This document shows, one piece after another, positions 17,741-25,680 of a stretch of DNA of 55,856 bases. Where the stretch lies: NCBI RefSeq assembly GCF_900101605.1, contig NZ_FMUR01000023.1, forward strand, positions 1-55,856. The letters are read 5' to 3'. A model generated the notes under the pieces. It ran no database searches, was not told the DNA's origin, and worked only from the letters and a program-made list of their open reading frames with translations. The stretch is from Butyrivibrio hungatei (GTDB lineage Bacteria; Bacillota; Clostridia; Lachnospirales; Lachnospiraceae). A program made the translations under genes and the position numbers. How positions within the stretch are numbered: the first letter of the stretch is position 1; each line of letters begins with the position of its first letter.

Positions 17741-18896
17741 ATAATCTTGATATGAAGTTTTCAAGTCTTTCCATTGCAGTTTTCAAATTATCAAGCGAAT
17801 ATGCATACGAAATTCTGATATATCCTTCTCCGCAATCGCCAAACGCCGTTCCGGGAACAACTGCAAGTTTTTCCTCTTTAAGAAGCCTTGTACAGAAATC
17901 ATCACTGGTCATTCCAAACTTCTTTATGCACGGGAAAACGTAAAACGCTCCGTATGGTTCAAAACACGGAAGTCCGATGCGCTTAAACTCATTCAAAAGA
18001 TATCTTCTTCTGTGATTGTACTGCTCACGCATCATCTTGACATCTTCATCACCGTTTTTAAGCGCCTCCACAGCAGCATACTGGCTGGTTGTAGGTGCAC
18101 ACATGATCGCAAACTGATGAATCTTGACCATCTGTGTCATGATTTCTTCGGGTCCGCAAGCATATCCAAGTCTCCAACCTGTCATTGCATACGCCTTAGA
18201 GAAACCGTTTATCAAAATGGTTCTCTCTTTCATACCGGGAAGCGAAACAATAGACACATGCTTTCCGTTGTATGTGAGTTCTCCGTAAATTTCATCGGAA
18301 ATTATGTAGAGATCTTTTTCTCTTACAACTGCTGCGATCTTTTCAAGATCTTCTTTTTCCATAACCGCACCTGTCGGGTTATTGGGGAATGGAAGTACAA
18401 GAATCTTGGTCTTGTCAGTTACTTTCTCAAGAACTTCCTCAGCAGTCAGTCTGAACTGATTCTCTTCCTTAAGCTCAATTATTACAGGAGTTGCATCTGC
18501 AAGTATTGCACAAGGCTCATATGATACGTAACTGGGCTGAGGAATAAGCACCTCGTCACCCGGATCTATCATTGCTCTAAGCGCAAGATCGATTGCTTCC
18601 GATCCTCCTACCGTTATAAAAATTTCTTTTAAGGGATCGTAGCTCACTCCCTGAGTTCTCTTTATATACTCAGAAACTTCTGTTCTAAGCTCCTTCAGTC
18701 CGGAGTTGGAAGTATAGAATGTCCTTCCCTTCTCCAGTGAGTAGATTCCCTCATCTCTTATATGCCAAGGTGTGTCAAAGTCAGGCTCGCCCACACCCAA
18801 AGATATAGCTCCCTCTGTCTCCTGAACAATGTCAAAAAACTTTCTGATCCCCGAGGGCTTTATATCAACAATCTTCTTTCCTATCGGATTTTTCAT
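17739..18896 (-). CDS. PLP-dependent class I/II aminotransferase (PatA/aromatic type)
   Basis: 385 residues, fold type I. Motifs are LGVGEPDFDTP near the N-terminus, FPNNPTGAVM, SDEIYGEL and the PLP-lysine segment NGFSKAYAMTGWRLGY, with an arginine in YIRISYA near the end for substrate carboxylate. The closest description is the PatA/aspartate-aromatic aminotransferase group; the amino acid used cannot be fixed. It overlaps the upstream Lrp-type regulator by 4 bp (ATGA), so the regulator probably responds to the same amino acid. Confidence 0.92.
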   Translation of the reverse strand: MKNPIGKKIVDIKPSGIRKFFDIVQETEGAISLGVGEPDFDTPWHIRDEGIYSLEKGRTFYTSNSGLKELRTEVSEYIKRTQGVSYDPLKEIFITVGGSEAIDLALRAMIDPGDEVLIPQPSYVSYEPCAILADATPVIIELKEENQFRLTAEEVLEKVTDKTKILVLPFPNNPTGAVMEKEDLEKIAAVVREKDLYIISDEIYGELTYNGKHVSIVSLPGMKERTILINGFSKAYAMTGWRLGYACGPEEIMTQMVKIHQFAIMCAPTTSQYAAVEALKNGDEDVKMMREQYNHRRRYLLNEFKRIGLPCFEPYGAFYVFPCIKKFGMTSDDFCTRLLKEEKLAVVPGTAFGDCGEGYIRISYAYSLDNLKTAMERLENFISRL

Positions 18897-19381
18897 GGTG
18901 TTATCTTCTCCCTTGTGTCTTCGTACTTTCTGGTCAGTATTGTTCCGTGATCCTTGTATTTCTTGAGAATAAAGTGTGTCGCGGTACTGAGCACAGTATC
19001 AAGTGTAGCAAGTTTATTGTTAACAAAGCCCGCTACTTCCTGCAGAGTCTTTCCTTCAAGAATTACCATAAGGTCAAAGCCTCCACTCATAAGATAGACA
19101 CTTTTTACTTCAGGGTATTTGTATATTCTCTCAGCTATGTTATCAAAGCCAATGCCTCTCTGCGGTGTAACCTTCACTTCAATAAGGGCGTTAACCTTAT
19201 CAATGCTTGTCTTTGACCAGTCAACCATTGTATGATAACCGCAGATTACGCCTTCGTCCTCAAGGGCCTTAAGCTCATTTGCGACTGTTATTTCTTCTGA
19301 ACCGATAAGTACACTAAGTTCCTGTACATTGATTCGGCTGTTTTTCTCAATAATTGTTAAAATTTCTTCTCTGATGCTCAT
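18893..19381 (-). CDS. Lrp/AsnC-family transcriptional regulator
   Basis: 162 residues: an N-terminal winged helix-turn-helix (about 1-55) and a C-terminal RAM/ligand-binding domain (about 70-145, with VKSVYLMSGGFDLMVILEG). AGGAGG lies 9 nt before the start. Such regulators bind amino acids and control genes for their metabolism. Overlap with the aminotransferase gene fixes the probable target. The C-terminus is slightly longer and more charged than usual. Confidence 0.92.
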   Translation of the reverse strand: MSIREEILTIIEKNSRINVQELSVLIGSEEITVANELKALEDEGVICGYHTMVDWSKTSIDKVNALIEVKVTPQRGIGFDNIAERIYKYPEVKSVYLMSGGFDLMVILEGKTLQEVAGFVNNKLATLDTVLSTATHFILKKYKDHGTILTRKYEDTREKITP

Positions 19382-19444
19382 ATCTCCATCCTCCTGATTA
19401 TCATCCCGATATATATAATACTACAAAAAACGTTTTCTGAGCAT

Positions 19445-20425
19445 TTATCCGAGTATTTTATGTATCCGGTCGCATCCCGGCATCTCAAGAAACCTTGATT
19501 CATCTGCATTTGTGATTATCTTATCGTTTCCGTTTTTTAAATATCCAACAACTTTCGCGGGTATTCCCTCTTTCTCAAATTCTGCCACAAGCCTATCACC
19601 GTCTTCACAAGCGATAAGCAGCGCACCTCCCGACAAAAGCTGATATGGATTGATTTCATAAAACTCGCAGATTTCTACCGTTTCCTGTCTTATCGGAATA
19701 CTTTTTAAATCTACGCAAAGTCCGGTTCCGGCTCGCTCTGCAATATCCCAAAGTGAAGCAAATACTCCTCCGTTCGAGATATCGGTAACAGCGACAGCTC
19801 CGGACTTAATGGCGACTGCGGCCTCTTTCGCCACATTGAGATAATCCTTAAATTCAATGGCATCTCTGACAAAAGGAACCGGATATTTGGAGCATAGCTC
19901 TTCCCTTCCCTGTTGCGCCAGCATTGCCGTTCCTTCAAGCCCTATCCACTTAGTGATAACAAGAGCAAGACCGGATTTAAGCTTTTTATTTTTACCAATG
20001 TCAAAGCCGCCATTTTCCGCAGTTCCCATGCAGTTTGCCGTAATAACGGGCCTTGTTACCGCACTTGTCACCTCGGTATGCCCGCCGGCATATGTAACTC
20101 CGTATTCATTGCATGCAGCTATTACATCTCTGACAATAGCTTTAAGCTGCTTCTCCTCCGTTTCTTCGGGAAGAAGAATGGACACTGTCACATGATCAGG
20201 CTCTATCCCGTGGATAACAAGATTTCCAACCGCTTTCATAACCGCATAATATCCGGCATTATCAACTTTTTCAGTTACGGGAGCAACGGCAGAATACACT
20301 TTTTTAGGTTCAGAAAAAGCGCAGTCTGTCCCTACAGCTGCGCTAATATCTTTTTTATGTTCAGTTTTTATCAACTTTAAAACAGATCTCTTAAGAATGT
20401 TCTCTGAAATTTTGCCTATTTTCAT
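19445..20425 (-). CDS. AIR-synthase-related protein (PurM/HypE fold)
   Basis: 326 residues with the two-domain PurM/HypE/ThiL architecture. DNAGYYAVMKAVGNLVIHGIEP matches the dimer and ATP region, YAGGHTEVT the conserved GGHTE, and the C-terminal domain has VTDISNGGVFASLW and LLSGGALLIACED. HypE ends in a conserved Cys that becomes thiocyanated; here the tail is CDRIHKILG, so that is not met. No hydrogenase genes are nearby. It is best called a HypE/PurM-like protein of unknown substrate. Confidence 0.8.
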   Translation of the reverse strand: MKIGKISENILKRSVLKLIKTEHKKDISAAVGTDCAFSEPKKVYSAVAPVTEKVDNAGYYAVMKAVGNLVIHGIEPDHVTVSILLPEETEEKQLKAIVRDVIAACNEYGVTYAGGHTEVTSAVTRPVITANCMGTAENGGFDIGKNKKLKSGLALVITKWIGLEGTAMLAQQGREELCSKYPVPFVRDAIEFKDYLNVAKEAAVAIKSGAVAVTDISNGGVFASLWDIAERAGTGLCVDLKSIPIRQETVEICEFYEINPYQLLSGGALLIACEDGDRLVAEFEKEGIPAKVVGYLKNGNDKIITNADESRFLEMPGCDRIHKILG

Positions 20426-20450
20426 GCCTTCTCCGGGTCCTGATCAGTTT

Positions 20451-22091
20451 TTAGCCTTCGCTTAATATGCCCTTTTTCTTCTCTTTATTCTCAGGCTTAT
20501 CATTTCTTGCCTCTGCGCCCTCAAGATCTGAATCAGTAGTAACAGTCTTCTTCTGATCAGCCTCTGAGTCTGTATTTAGGCTTGCTGCAACAGATTTCTT
20601 CTTACCAAGTTCCTGTGCAACATTTCTTACAGTCTTAATTTCCTTTGTATCCATTGCTGTCTTAAGCTCAGCAATATCAGCCTCAGTTGCACCCTTTGTT
20701 CCAACCATGATAATTCTGGGAACCATGTTGTATGTGCTGGTATTGATTATCTTTGTTGCAGATTCAACACCATTCTCCTCAACAACCTTGCAAAGCTGTG
20801 ACTTGTATCCAAGGTGAGCAGACTGCATTCCTACATAGCCAAGTGCCTGTGAAGGATCTGTCATGTATTTATCTTCTGATGCAGGTGTCTTATCAAGAAT
20901 AATGCTCTTGTAAGTAACTTTTCTTCCTGCAGGTCTGTTGTCATGTCCATAAATTGTGAATGTAACATGCTTATCAGGTGTGCAGATAGCCTCAATGTAG
21001 ATCGGCGAATCTGTATTGTTTCTAAACTTGAAATCCTTTCCGCCTGACTGCGCTATAGCTGCATCTGCGGAAGGCTCAACATAAGACACGATCATTGAAT
21101 GATTATGTCTCTCAATAACATCAAGTTCTGCCAAGAGTACTGCGTTATACAGAGTTGATGATACCTGACAGATACCACCACCGATACTCTCAACAACAAG
21201 ACCGTTCAAGTATGAACCGGCCGGATAATAACCATTTTCTTCACTGAATGGTGTGATTGTATCAAGAATTGAAAGTTCTTCACCGGGCTCAAGTGTTATT
21301 CCGTTCAAAAGTCCGCAAGCGTTTTCAATATTTGCACTTCTTGCGGCACCTGAATCCCTATATCCTGTAGTGTATGTTCCGAGAACATCACTCATCTTCT
21401 GCAATGCTTCTTCGTTCTTGAAGGCATCAACAGTCCTAACAGCAAGTTCAACTTCGTTGTTCTCGGGAGTCCATGAATTAGCAATGAAATCCTTAAGGAT
21501 TGCTTTAGACTCTTCCATGTTTACAAGATATCCCGTTATACCTGTTGCCTGATCGCCTTCGCCCTCTTTAAGAGCTCTTTCTCTCTTTTCCTTTGTGCCC
21601 TTTTTATTTTTTTCCTCTTTGGCCTTTTCCTTAGCAAGGTTAACATTTTCAAGGTCGCTGTTAAATTCAGTACTACACTTACGGAGTACTTTTGAAAGTG
21701 CTTCCTTGTCAATACCATACTCGATATCAAACTTTACAGTGCTTTCTTCAACATCCTTGCCTTCTTTGTATCTCTCGACAACGTTTCCTTCGTGTCCGAT
21801 GGCATACGCATCCTTGATAACATTTGGATTGCTCCATGTTATCCCCAATTCAGAGCCCTTAACCGGTATCTTTTTTCCATTTCCACCTGTAAGAATCAAT
21901 TCGCCTTCAGCTACTTCTCTTACCTTTTTCTCAACAGCCTCCTTAGCTTCCTCGACCGTCATTCCAGACGCGTCAATGTCCCCGATCTTTACGCCCTTTG
22001 CTATCGTGTTGCCTGCAGCAGATACCTGTCCCACGGGAACGGCTGCCAGAGTGAGTACAGAAAGAGCGAGTCCGCAAAAAAATCTCTTCAT
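20451..22091 (-). CDS. Secreted VanW-domain protein with peptidoglycan-binding-like domain
   Basis: 546 residues. A signal peptide (residues 1-25, ending VSA) is followed by a PG_binding_4-type domain (about 40-145), a Lys/Glu-rich low-complexity insertion (about 148-181), a second such region (185-235) and the VanW domain (about 240-370), with GGGICQVSSTLYNAVL and ERHNHSMIVSYV. A G5-like segment and a polar Lys/Glu/Asp-rich tail follow. VanW proteins act at the cell wall, but their reaction is not established, and this gene gives no evidence of glycopeptide resistance (no vanHAX nearby). The lysine-rich insertion is unusual. Confidence 0.9.
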   Translation of the reverse strand: MKRFFCGLALSVLTLAAVPVGQVSAAGNTIAKGVKIGDIDASGMTVEEAKEAVEKKVREVAEGELILTGGNGKKIPVKGSELGITWSNPNVIKDAYAIGHEGNVVERYKEGKDVEESTVKFDIEYGIDKEALSKVLRKCSTEFNSDLENVNLAKEKAKEEKNKKGTKEKRERALKEGEGDQATGITGYLVNMEESKAILKDFIANSWTPENNEVELAVRTVDAFKNEEALQKMSDVLGTYTTGYRDSGAARSANIENACGLLNGITLEPGEELSILDTITPFSEENGYYPAGSYLNGLVVESIGGGICQVSSTLYNAVLLAELDVIERHNHSMIVSYVEPSADAAIAQSGGKDFKFRNNTDSPIYIEAICTPDKHVTFTIYGHDNRPAGRKVTYKSIILDKTPASEDKYMTDPSQALGYVGMQSAHLGYKSQLCKVVEENGVESATKIINTSTYNMVPRIIMVGTKGATEADIAELKTAMDTKEIKTVRNVAQELGKKKSVAASLNTDSEADQKKTVTTDSDLEGAEARNDKPENKEKKKGILSEG

Positions 22092-22202
22092 AATACTTCC
22101 ACTTCCTACTTTCCTTTTGTCCTAAATTGTCCTATAAGCGTTATTTTGTGCTAAAATTGTACGTGAAAAACTATCAAATGTGTTTATGGAAGGTAATTAT
22201 AG

Positions 22203-22871
22203 ATGAAATTTCCCTTTTTAGCAAGTATTATTATTGTCGCATTTTTTTTTAATATTAGCATGCGCCGAGTAAGCAGGAAAGAAGAGGCTCGCGAGATAAG
22301 TTTTTGGGAAAAAGAACGTAAATCCAATAACGTCAGAAGAAAAAGTCTCGAAAGCCTTGATTATATCTGCATTCCCGTTGACGTTCTTCCGTTTGGAACA
22401 CACGGAAACAACAAGGAACTGGAAAATTCTGAACAAAATGTGCTCGCATTGAAAAATGAAAAGATTGTTAATCTCACCGGAATATCCAATACCGACTTAA
22501 AGCTCGAGTACGGAACCGCCAATATTACAGAGCTTTCAGCCTACGACCAGAACTATACAACTCTCGTCCGCGCACTTCAAAGCTGGGGCAAGGCTCTATA
22601 CGACGCAGGCCGCTACGAAGACGCCACCAAAGTTCTTGAGTTTGCCGTGAAAACGAGAACGGATATCACCGCAACTTACAAACTCCTGATCGACATGTAC
22701 AAGACCAAGCTACTGCTCAGCGCTCCCGAGATTGAAAAGAAGATTAATTCATTAATTCCCATAGCAGATAATCTTAACTCGCTTAGCAGACTAACAATAC
22801 TTAAACTTCTCGGATGCAATGAGACGCAAAATGAAAAGCACGCTTCTACTCATAAAATAAATGCCACATGA
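22203..22871 (+). CDS. Unrecognised membrane-anchored protein with TPR-like helices
   Basis: 222 residues. An N-terminal hydrophobic helix (4-18) is followed by a basic stretch (20-50), a segment of no known type, and a helical part (about 110-170) with a TPR-like pattern (LVRALQSWGKALYDAGRYEDATKVLEFAV). It is divergent from the VanW gene, with GGAAGG upstream. It is probably a small cell-envelope scaffold; no enzymatic motif is visible. Confidence 0.75.
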   Translation: MKFPFLASIIIVAFFFNISMRRVSRKEEAREISFWEKERKSNNVRRKSLESLDYICIPVDVLPFGTHGNNKELENSEQNVLALKNEKIVNLTGISNTDLKLEYGTANITELSAYDQNYTTLVRALQSWGKALYDAGRYEDATKVLEFAVKTRTDITATYKLLIDMYKTKLLLSAPEIEKKINSLIPIADNLNSLSRLTILKLLGCNETQNEKHASTHKINAT

Positions 22872-23023
22872 CAGATTACAATCTTTTATGTTTTTAAAAC
22901 ACTATATTAATAAGAAGAAACACATTCATTTTTTACCATTTTAATTAATATTAGTGTCATTTATTTAATTTTAACTCACGGTAGATTAAACGTTTTTTCT
23001 CGTTCAAAAAATTACGCATAACA

Positions 23024-23075
23024 AAAAAGCATTTTTTCGGATGCCTTTGATGGCAATCTGAAAAAATGCTTTTTC
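23024..23075. terminator. Bidirectional terminator
   Basis: Long hairpin AAAAAAGCATTTTTTCGGATGCC / GGCAATCTGAAAAAATGCTTTTT with U-runs on both strands, between the converging TPR-like gene and telA. The remaining AT-rich sequence at 22872-23020 shows no gene. Confidence 0.85.
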
Positions 23076-23116
23076 TGTTTTTATTTTTCTCTAAATAACG
23101 TTAATCTATATTTCGA

Positions 23117-24271
23117 TTAATTTTTAGCTGCCTGAAGTAGTTTATCTTTTAACTGATTTTCAATCTGTGCAAGTTCCGCTTCGGCTTCTCTACGTTTTTC
23201 TTTTCCTTCTGTCTGAATCTTAAGTACCTCATCGAGTGTCGAAATAAGAGATTCATTTGTATGCTTTAGTGTTTCGATATCAACGATTCCTCGCTCAGCT
23301 TCCTTTGCACTCTCAATTGTAGCGACCTTGAGGGCATCTGCATTCTTCTTAAGAAGTTTGTTCGTCATATCGTTCACTTCTCTTTCAGCCTTTGCAGCCT
23401 GCGTTGAATGCTCGATTCCGATTGCGATTACCATCTGGTTTTTCCAAAGAGGAATTGTATTTACGATGGTCGACTGAATCTTCTCAGCCATAACTGTATT
23501 GGAACTCTGTACCATTCTGATCTGCGGACCTGTCTGCATTGCAATTGTTCTTGTAAGCTCCAGATCATAGATCTTTTTCTCAAATCTGTCGCATAAGTTA
23601 GCAAAATCTTTTGCCTTCTCTGCATCTTCCGGAAGTCCGGATTCCGCTGCTTTTTTCTGAAGGTCTACGAGTGTAGTGTTTCTCTCTTCTTCAAGTTTCT
23701 TCTTACCTGCAAGAATATACATAGAGATTTCTTTAAAATAATTAAGATTGAGCTCATACATTCTGTCGAGAATCTCAACATCTTTCATAAGGGTAACCTG
23801 ATGTTTCTCAAGCTCATTGCTTATTGTCTGAACATTTGTCTCAACTTTGCTGTATTTAGCCTTGATGGCTTCGAACTTATTTGCACTTCTCTTAAACAGC
23901 GCTTTAAGGCCTTTCTCATCCTCTGCAATCTCGAAATCCTTAAGCTGTGTAACGAGATCGGTGATCATTCCACCAACTTCACCCATGTCCTTAGTCTTTA
24001 CATTATCAAGCGCTTTCTCGGAAAAATCTGCAAGTTTCTTCTGCGTTCCTACGCCGTAATTCATGATTCCCGATGAATTTGAGATATCTATCTGCTTACT
24101 GAATTCCTCAACCTGCTTAAGTTCTTCGGCTGAAAGCTGTGCTTCCATAGCTATATTACCGTTGTCTTTGACTTTTTCTTTGGGCTCTTCAACGGCTGCC
24201 TTCGGTTCTTCCGCGCCAAAAGACAATGTAGGTGCAGCAGGTGCTGCATCGAAATTTAATTCTTCGCTCAT
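23117..24271 (-). CDS. telA: TelA/KlaA-family toxic-anion-resistance protein
   Basis: 384 residues, soluble, almost all helical, with the TelA core between about 60 and 375 (QFSKQIDISNSSGIMNYG-like start, GLPEDAEKAK, NTIPLWKNQMVIAIG). The first 45 residues are an Ala/Pro/Glu-rich linker. The family name comes from tellurite resistance on plasmids; chromosomal copies have no proven biochemical role and may serve membrane-stress responses. It lies 26 bp after the xpaC-like gene, the usual partner. Confidence 0.9.
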   Translation of the reverse strand: MSEELNFDAAPAAPTLSFGAEEPKAAVEEPKEKVKDNGNIAMEAQLSAEELKQVEEFSKQIDISNSSGIMNYGVGTQKKLADFSEKALDNVKTKDMGEVGGMITDLVTQLKDFEIAEDEKGLKALFKRSANKFEAIKAKYSKVETNVQTISNELEKHQVTLMKDVEILDRMYELNLNYFKEISMYILAGKKKLEEERNTTLVDLQKKAAESGLPEDAEKAKDFANLCDRFEKKIYDLELTRTIAMQTGPQIRMVQSSNTVMAEKIQSTIVNTIPLWKNQMVIAIGIEHSTQAAKAEREVNDMTNKLLKKNADALKVATIESAKEAERGIVDIETLKHTNESLISTLDEVLKIQTEGKEKRREAEAELAQIENQLKDKLLQAAKN

Positions 24272-24297
24272 AAATCCTCCTTAGATCATAACATTGA

Positions 24298-25497
24298 TTA
24301 TTCTTTCATCTGCATGGCAACACCACTCTCGGTTAATCCGTCCTGTGCCATCATTGTTTTCATGACTGATATATCTGACGAAATATCCCATGCCATATCC
24401 TGAAACATACTGTCAAGCAGTTTCTCAAAAGCCATATTTATGGTATCCATGGCCTGGCTTATTTCTTTCTTGGTCTGAACTATATTTTCCCCGGCATCGG
24501 GCTGCTTATCAAGTTCAACATAAGCAGAAAGCAGTTTTCTGGTCGTAGGAAGATAATAATTCATCAGCTTGTGAAGCTCATCCGCGCTCTGGTTGTCCTT
24601 TTTTACCTGAGTAAAAATCCTGTTCATTATCTCTTCCAGTCGGTATAGCTTATCGGACATCTCCTCGGTATCGGGGATTACATCATTTATCTTTCTCACA
24701 AATTTAATATAGTCATCGCCTTCTTCCAGAATATTTCTGACTTCAGAAGACATTCCGTCAAGGACTGCTTTTTTTGCGGCATCTTGCTCCAGAGCTTTCT
24801 TTTCTCTCTCAAGCTTGTCCTTTTCCGCACCGATGTAAAGATTATATGCATTATCGGTGATCATCAGATTTTTCTCCGTGGCATCAAATCTGGCTCTTGG
24901 AAGATATCCCGCTTTTATCATGGCTTTCAGTTCCTTAATCACCTCTTTGTCTGTCTTAAGGCACCTTGAAGCAAGCTTACTTATTTCAAAATACTCGGCT
25001 TCCCCGACCATTTGTCCGTACTCATAAAATTTCTTGGTAAGATTAAGCTTTTTTGTCCCTTTTATAATCTGAAAAACACAAAACAAAAAAAGAAAAGCCG
25101 GAATCGCGACAAGCGGATTCGCTCCCGCAACGAGTAAAGCTGCAAGCGACATCGGCATAAGACATACCGCGCCTATACTGCCAAATATTATCGAACCGGC
25201 TCCGTTATACCTGGAAACTCTTTTCATTAAAAAAGGAACCGGCTTTAACGGCTTTGCTTTTGCATAAGGCACATATCCGGTCTGTCGCTGATAGCCATAT
25301 TGTTGACCGTTCGGTCTATTCTGCCTTCCACTCGCATATGTTGTTCTTCTGTCTATTGATGTGACAGTAACCGCCTTAACCGTATTTGCTATGTCAGAAG
25401 CAAGTTTACTGTAGTCATTCTTTTCAATCGCTGTTGAGACATCACGCAAAATTTCTTTGCCCATGTCCGCAAGCTCATCGGGTAAATTTTTTGCCAT
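24298..25497 (-). CDS. xpaC: XpaC-like membrane protein (5-bromo-4-chloroindolyl phosphate hydrolysis family)
   Basis: 399 residues from the ATG at 25497, chosen because GGAGG lies 6 nt before it; earlier ATGs at 25509 and 25560 lack that. A polar N-terminus (to about 85) rich in Gln/Tyr/Arg is followed by two close membrane helices (about 110-155) and a long C-terminal helical domain. XpaC proteins were named from a phosphatase-like colony phenotype, but an active site is not visible. It is paired with telA in one operon. Confidence 0.85.
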   Translation of the reverse strand: MAKNLPDELADMGKEILRDVSTAIEKNDYSKLASDIANTVKAVTVTSIDRRTTYASGRQNRPNGQQYGYQRQTGYVPYAKAKPLKPVPFLMKRVSRYNGAGSIIFGSIGAVCLMPMSLAALLVAGANPLVAIPAFLFLFCVFQIIKGTKKLNLTKKFYEYGQMVGEAEYFEISKLASRCLKTDKEVIKELKAMIKAGYLPRARFDATEKNLMITDNAYNLYIGAEKDKLEREKKALEQDAAKKAVLDGMSSEVRNILEEGDDYIKFVRKINDVIPDTEEMSDKLYRLEEIMNRIFTQVKKDNQSADELHKLMNYYLPTTRKLLSAYVELDKQPDAGENIVQTKKEISQAMDTINMAFEKLLDSMFQDMAWDISSDISVMKTMMAQDGLTESGVAMQMKE

Positions 25498-25615
25498 CTG
25501 TTCCTCCATACGCCCACCATTTCTTATTTGACAATTATCAAATAAAAAAGAAGCGTACATATAATCTTAGAGTATTATATCACAAAAGAACGCTTCTCAA
25601 AAATACGTCAAAAAA

Positions 25616-25651
25616 GGGATTCCAAAGAATCGCTTGTATCTTCGGAATCCC
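25616..25651 (-). terminator. Terminator of glgP
   Basis: Hairpin GGGATTCC...GGAATCCC, continued by TTTTTTG on the minus strand, 30 bp past the phosphorylase stop. Confidence 0.8.
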
Positions 25652-25680
25652 ACTATTCATGCATATTTCATGCCGTTTTC

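Noticed and set aside
20451..24271. Glycopeptide or tellurite resistance from VanW and TelA
   Set aside because: The van ligase/dehydrogenase/peptidase genes are absent, and chromosomal TelA/XpaC pairs are common without known resistance.
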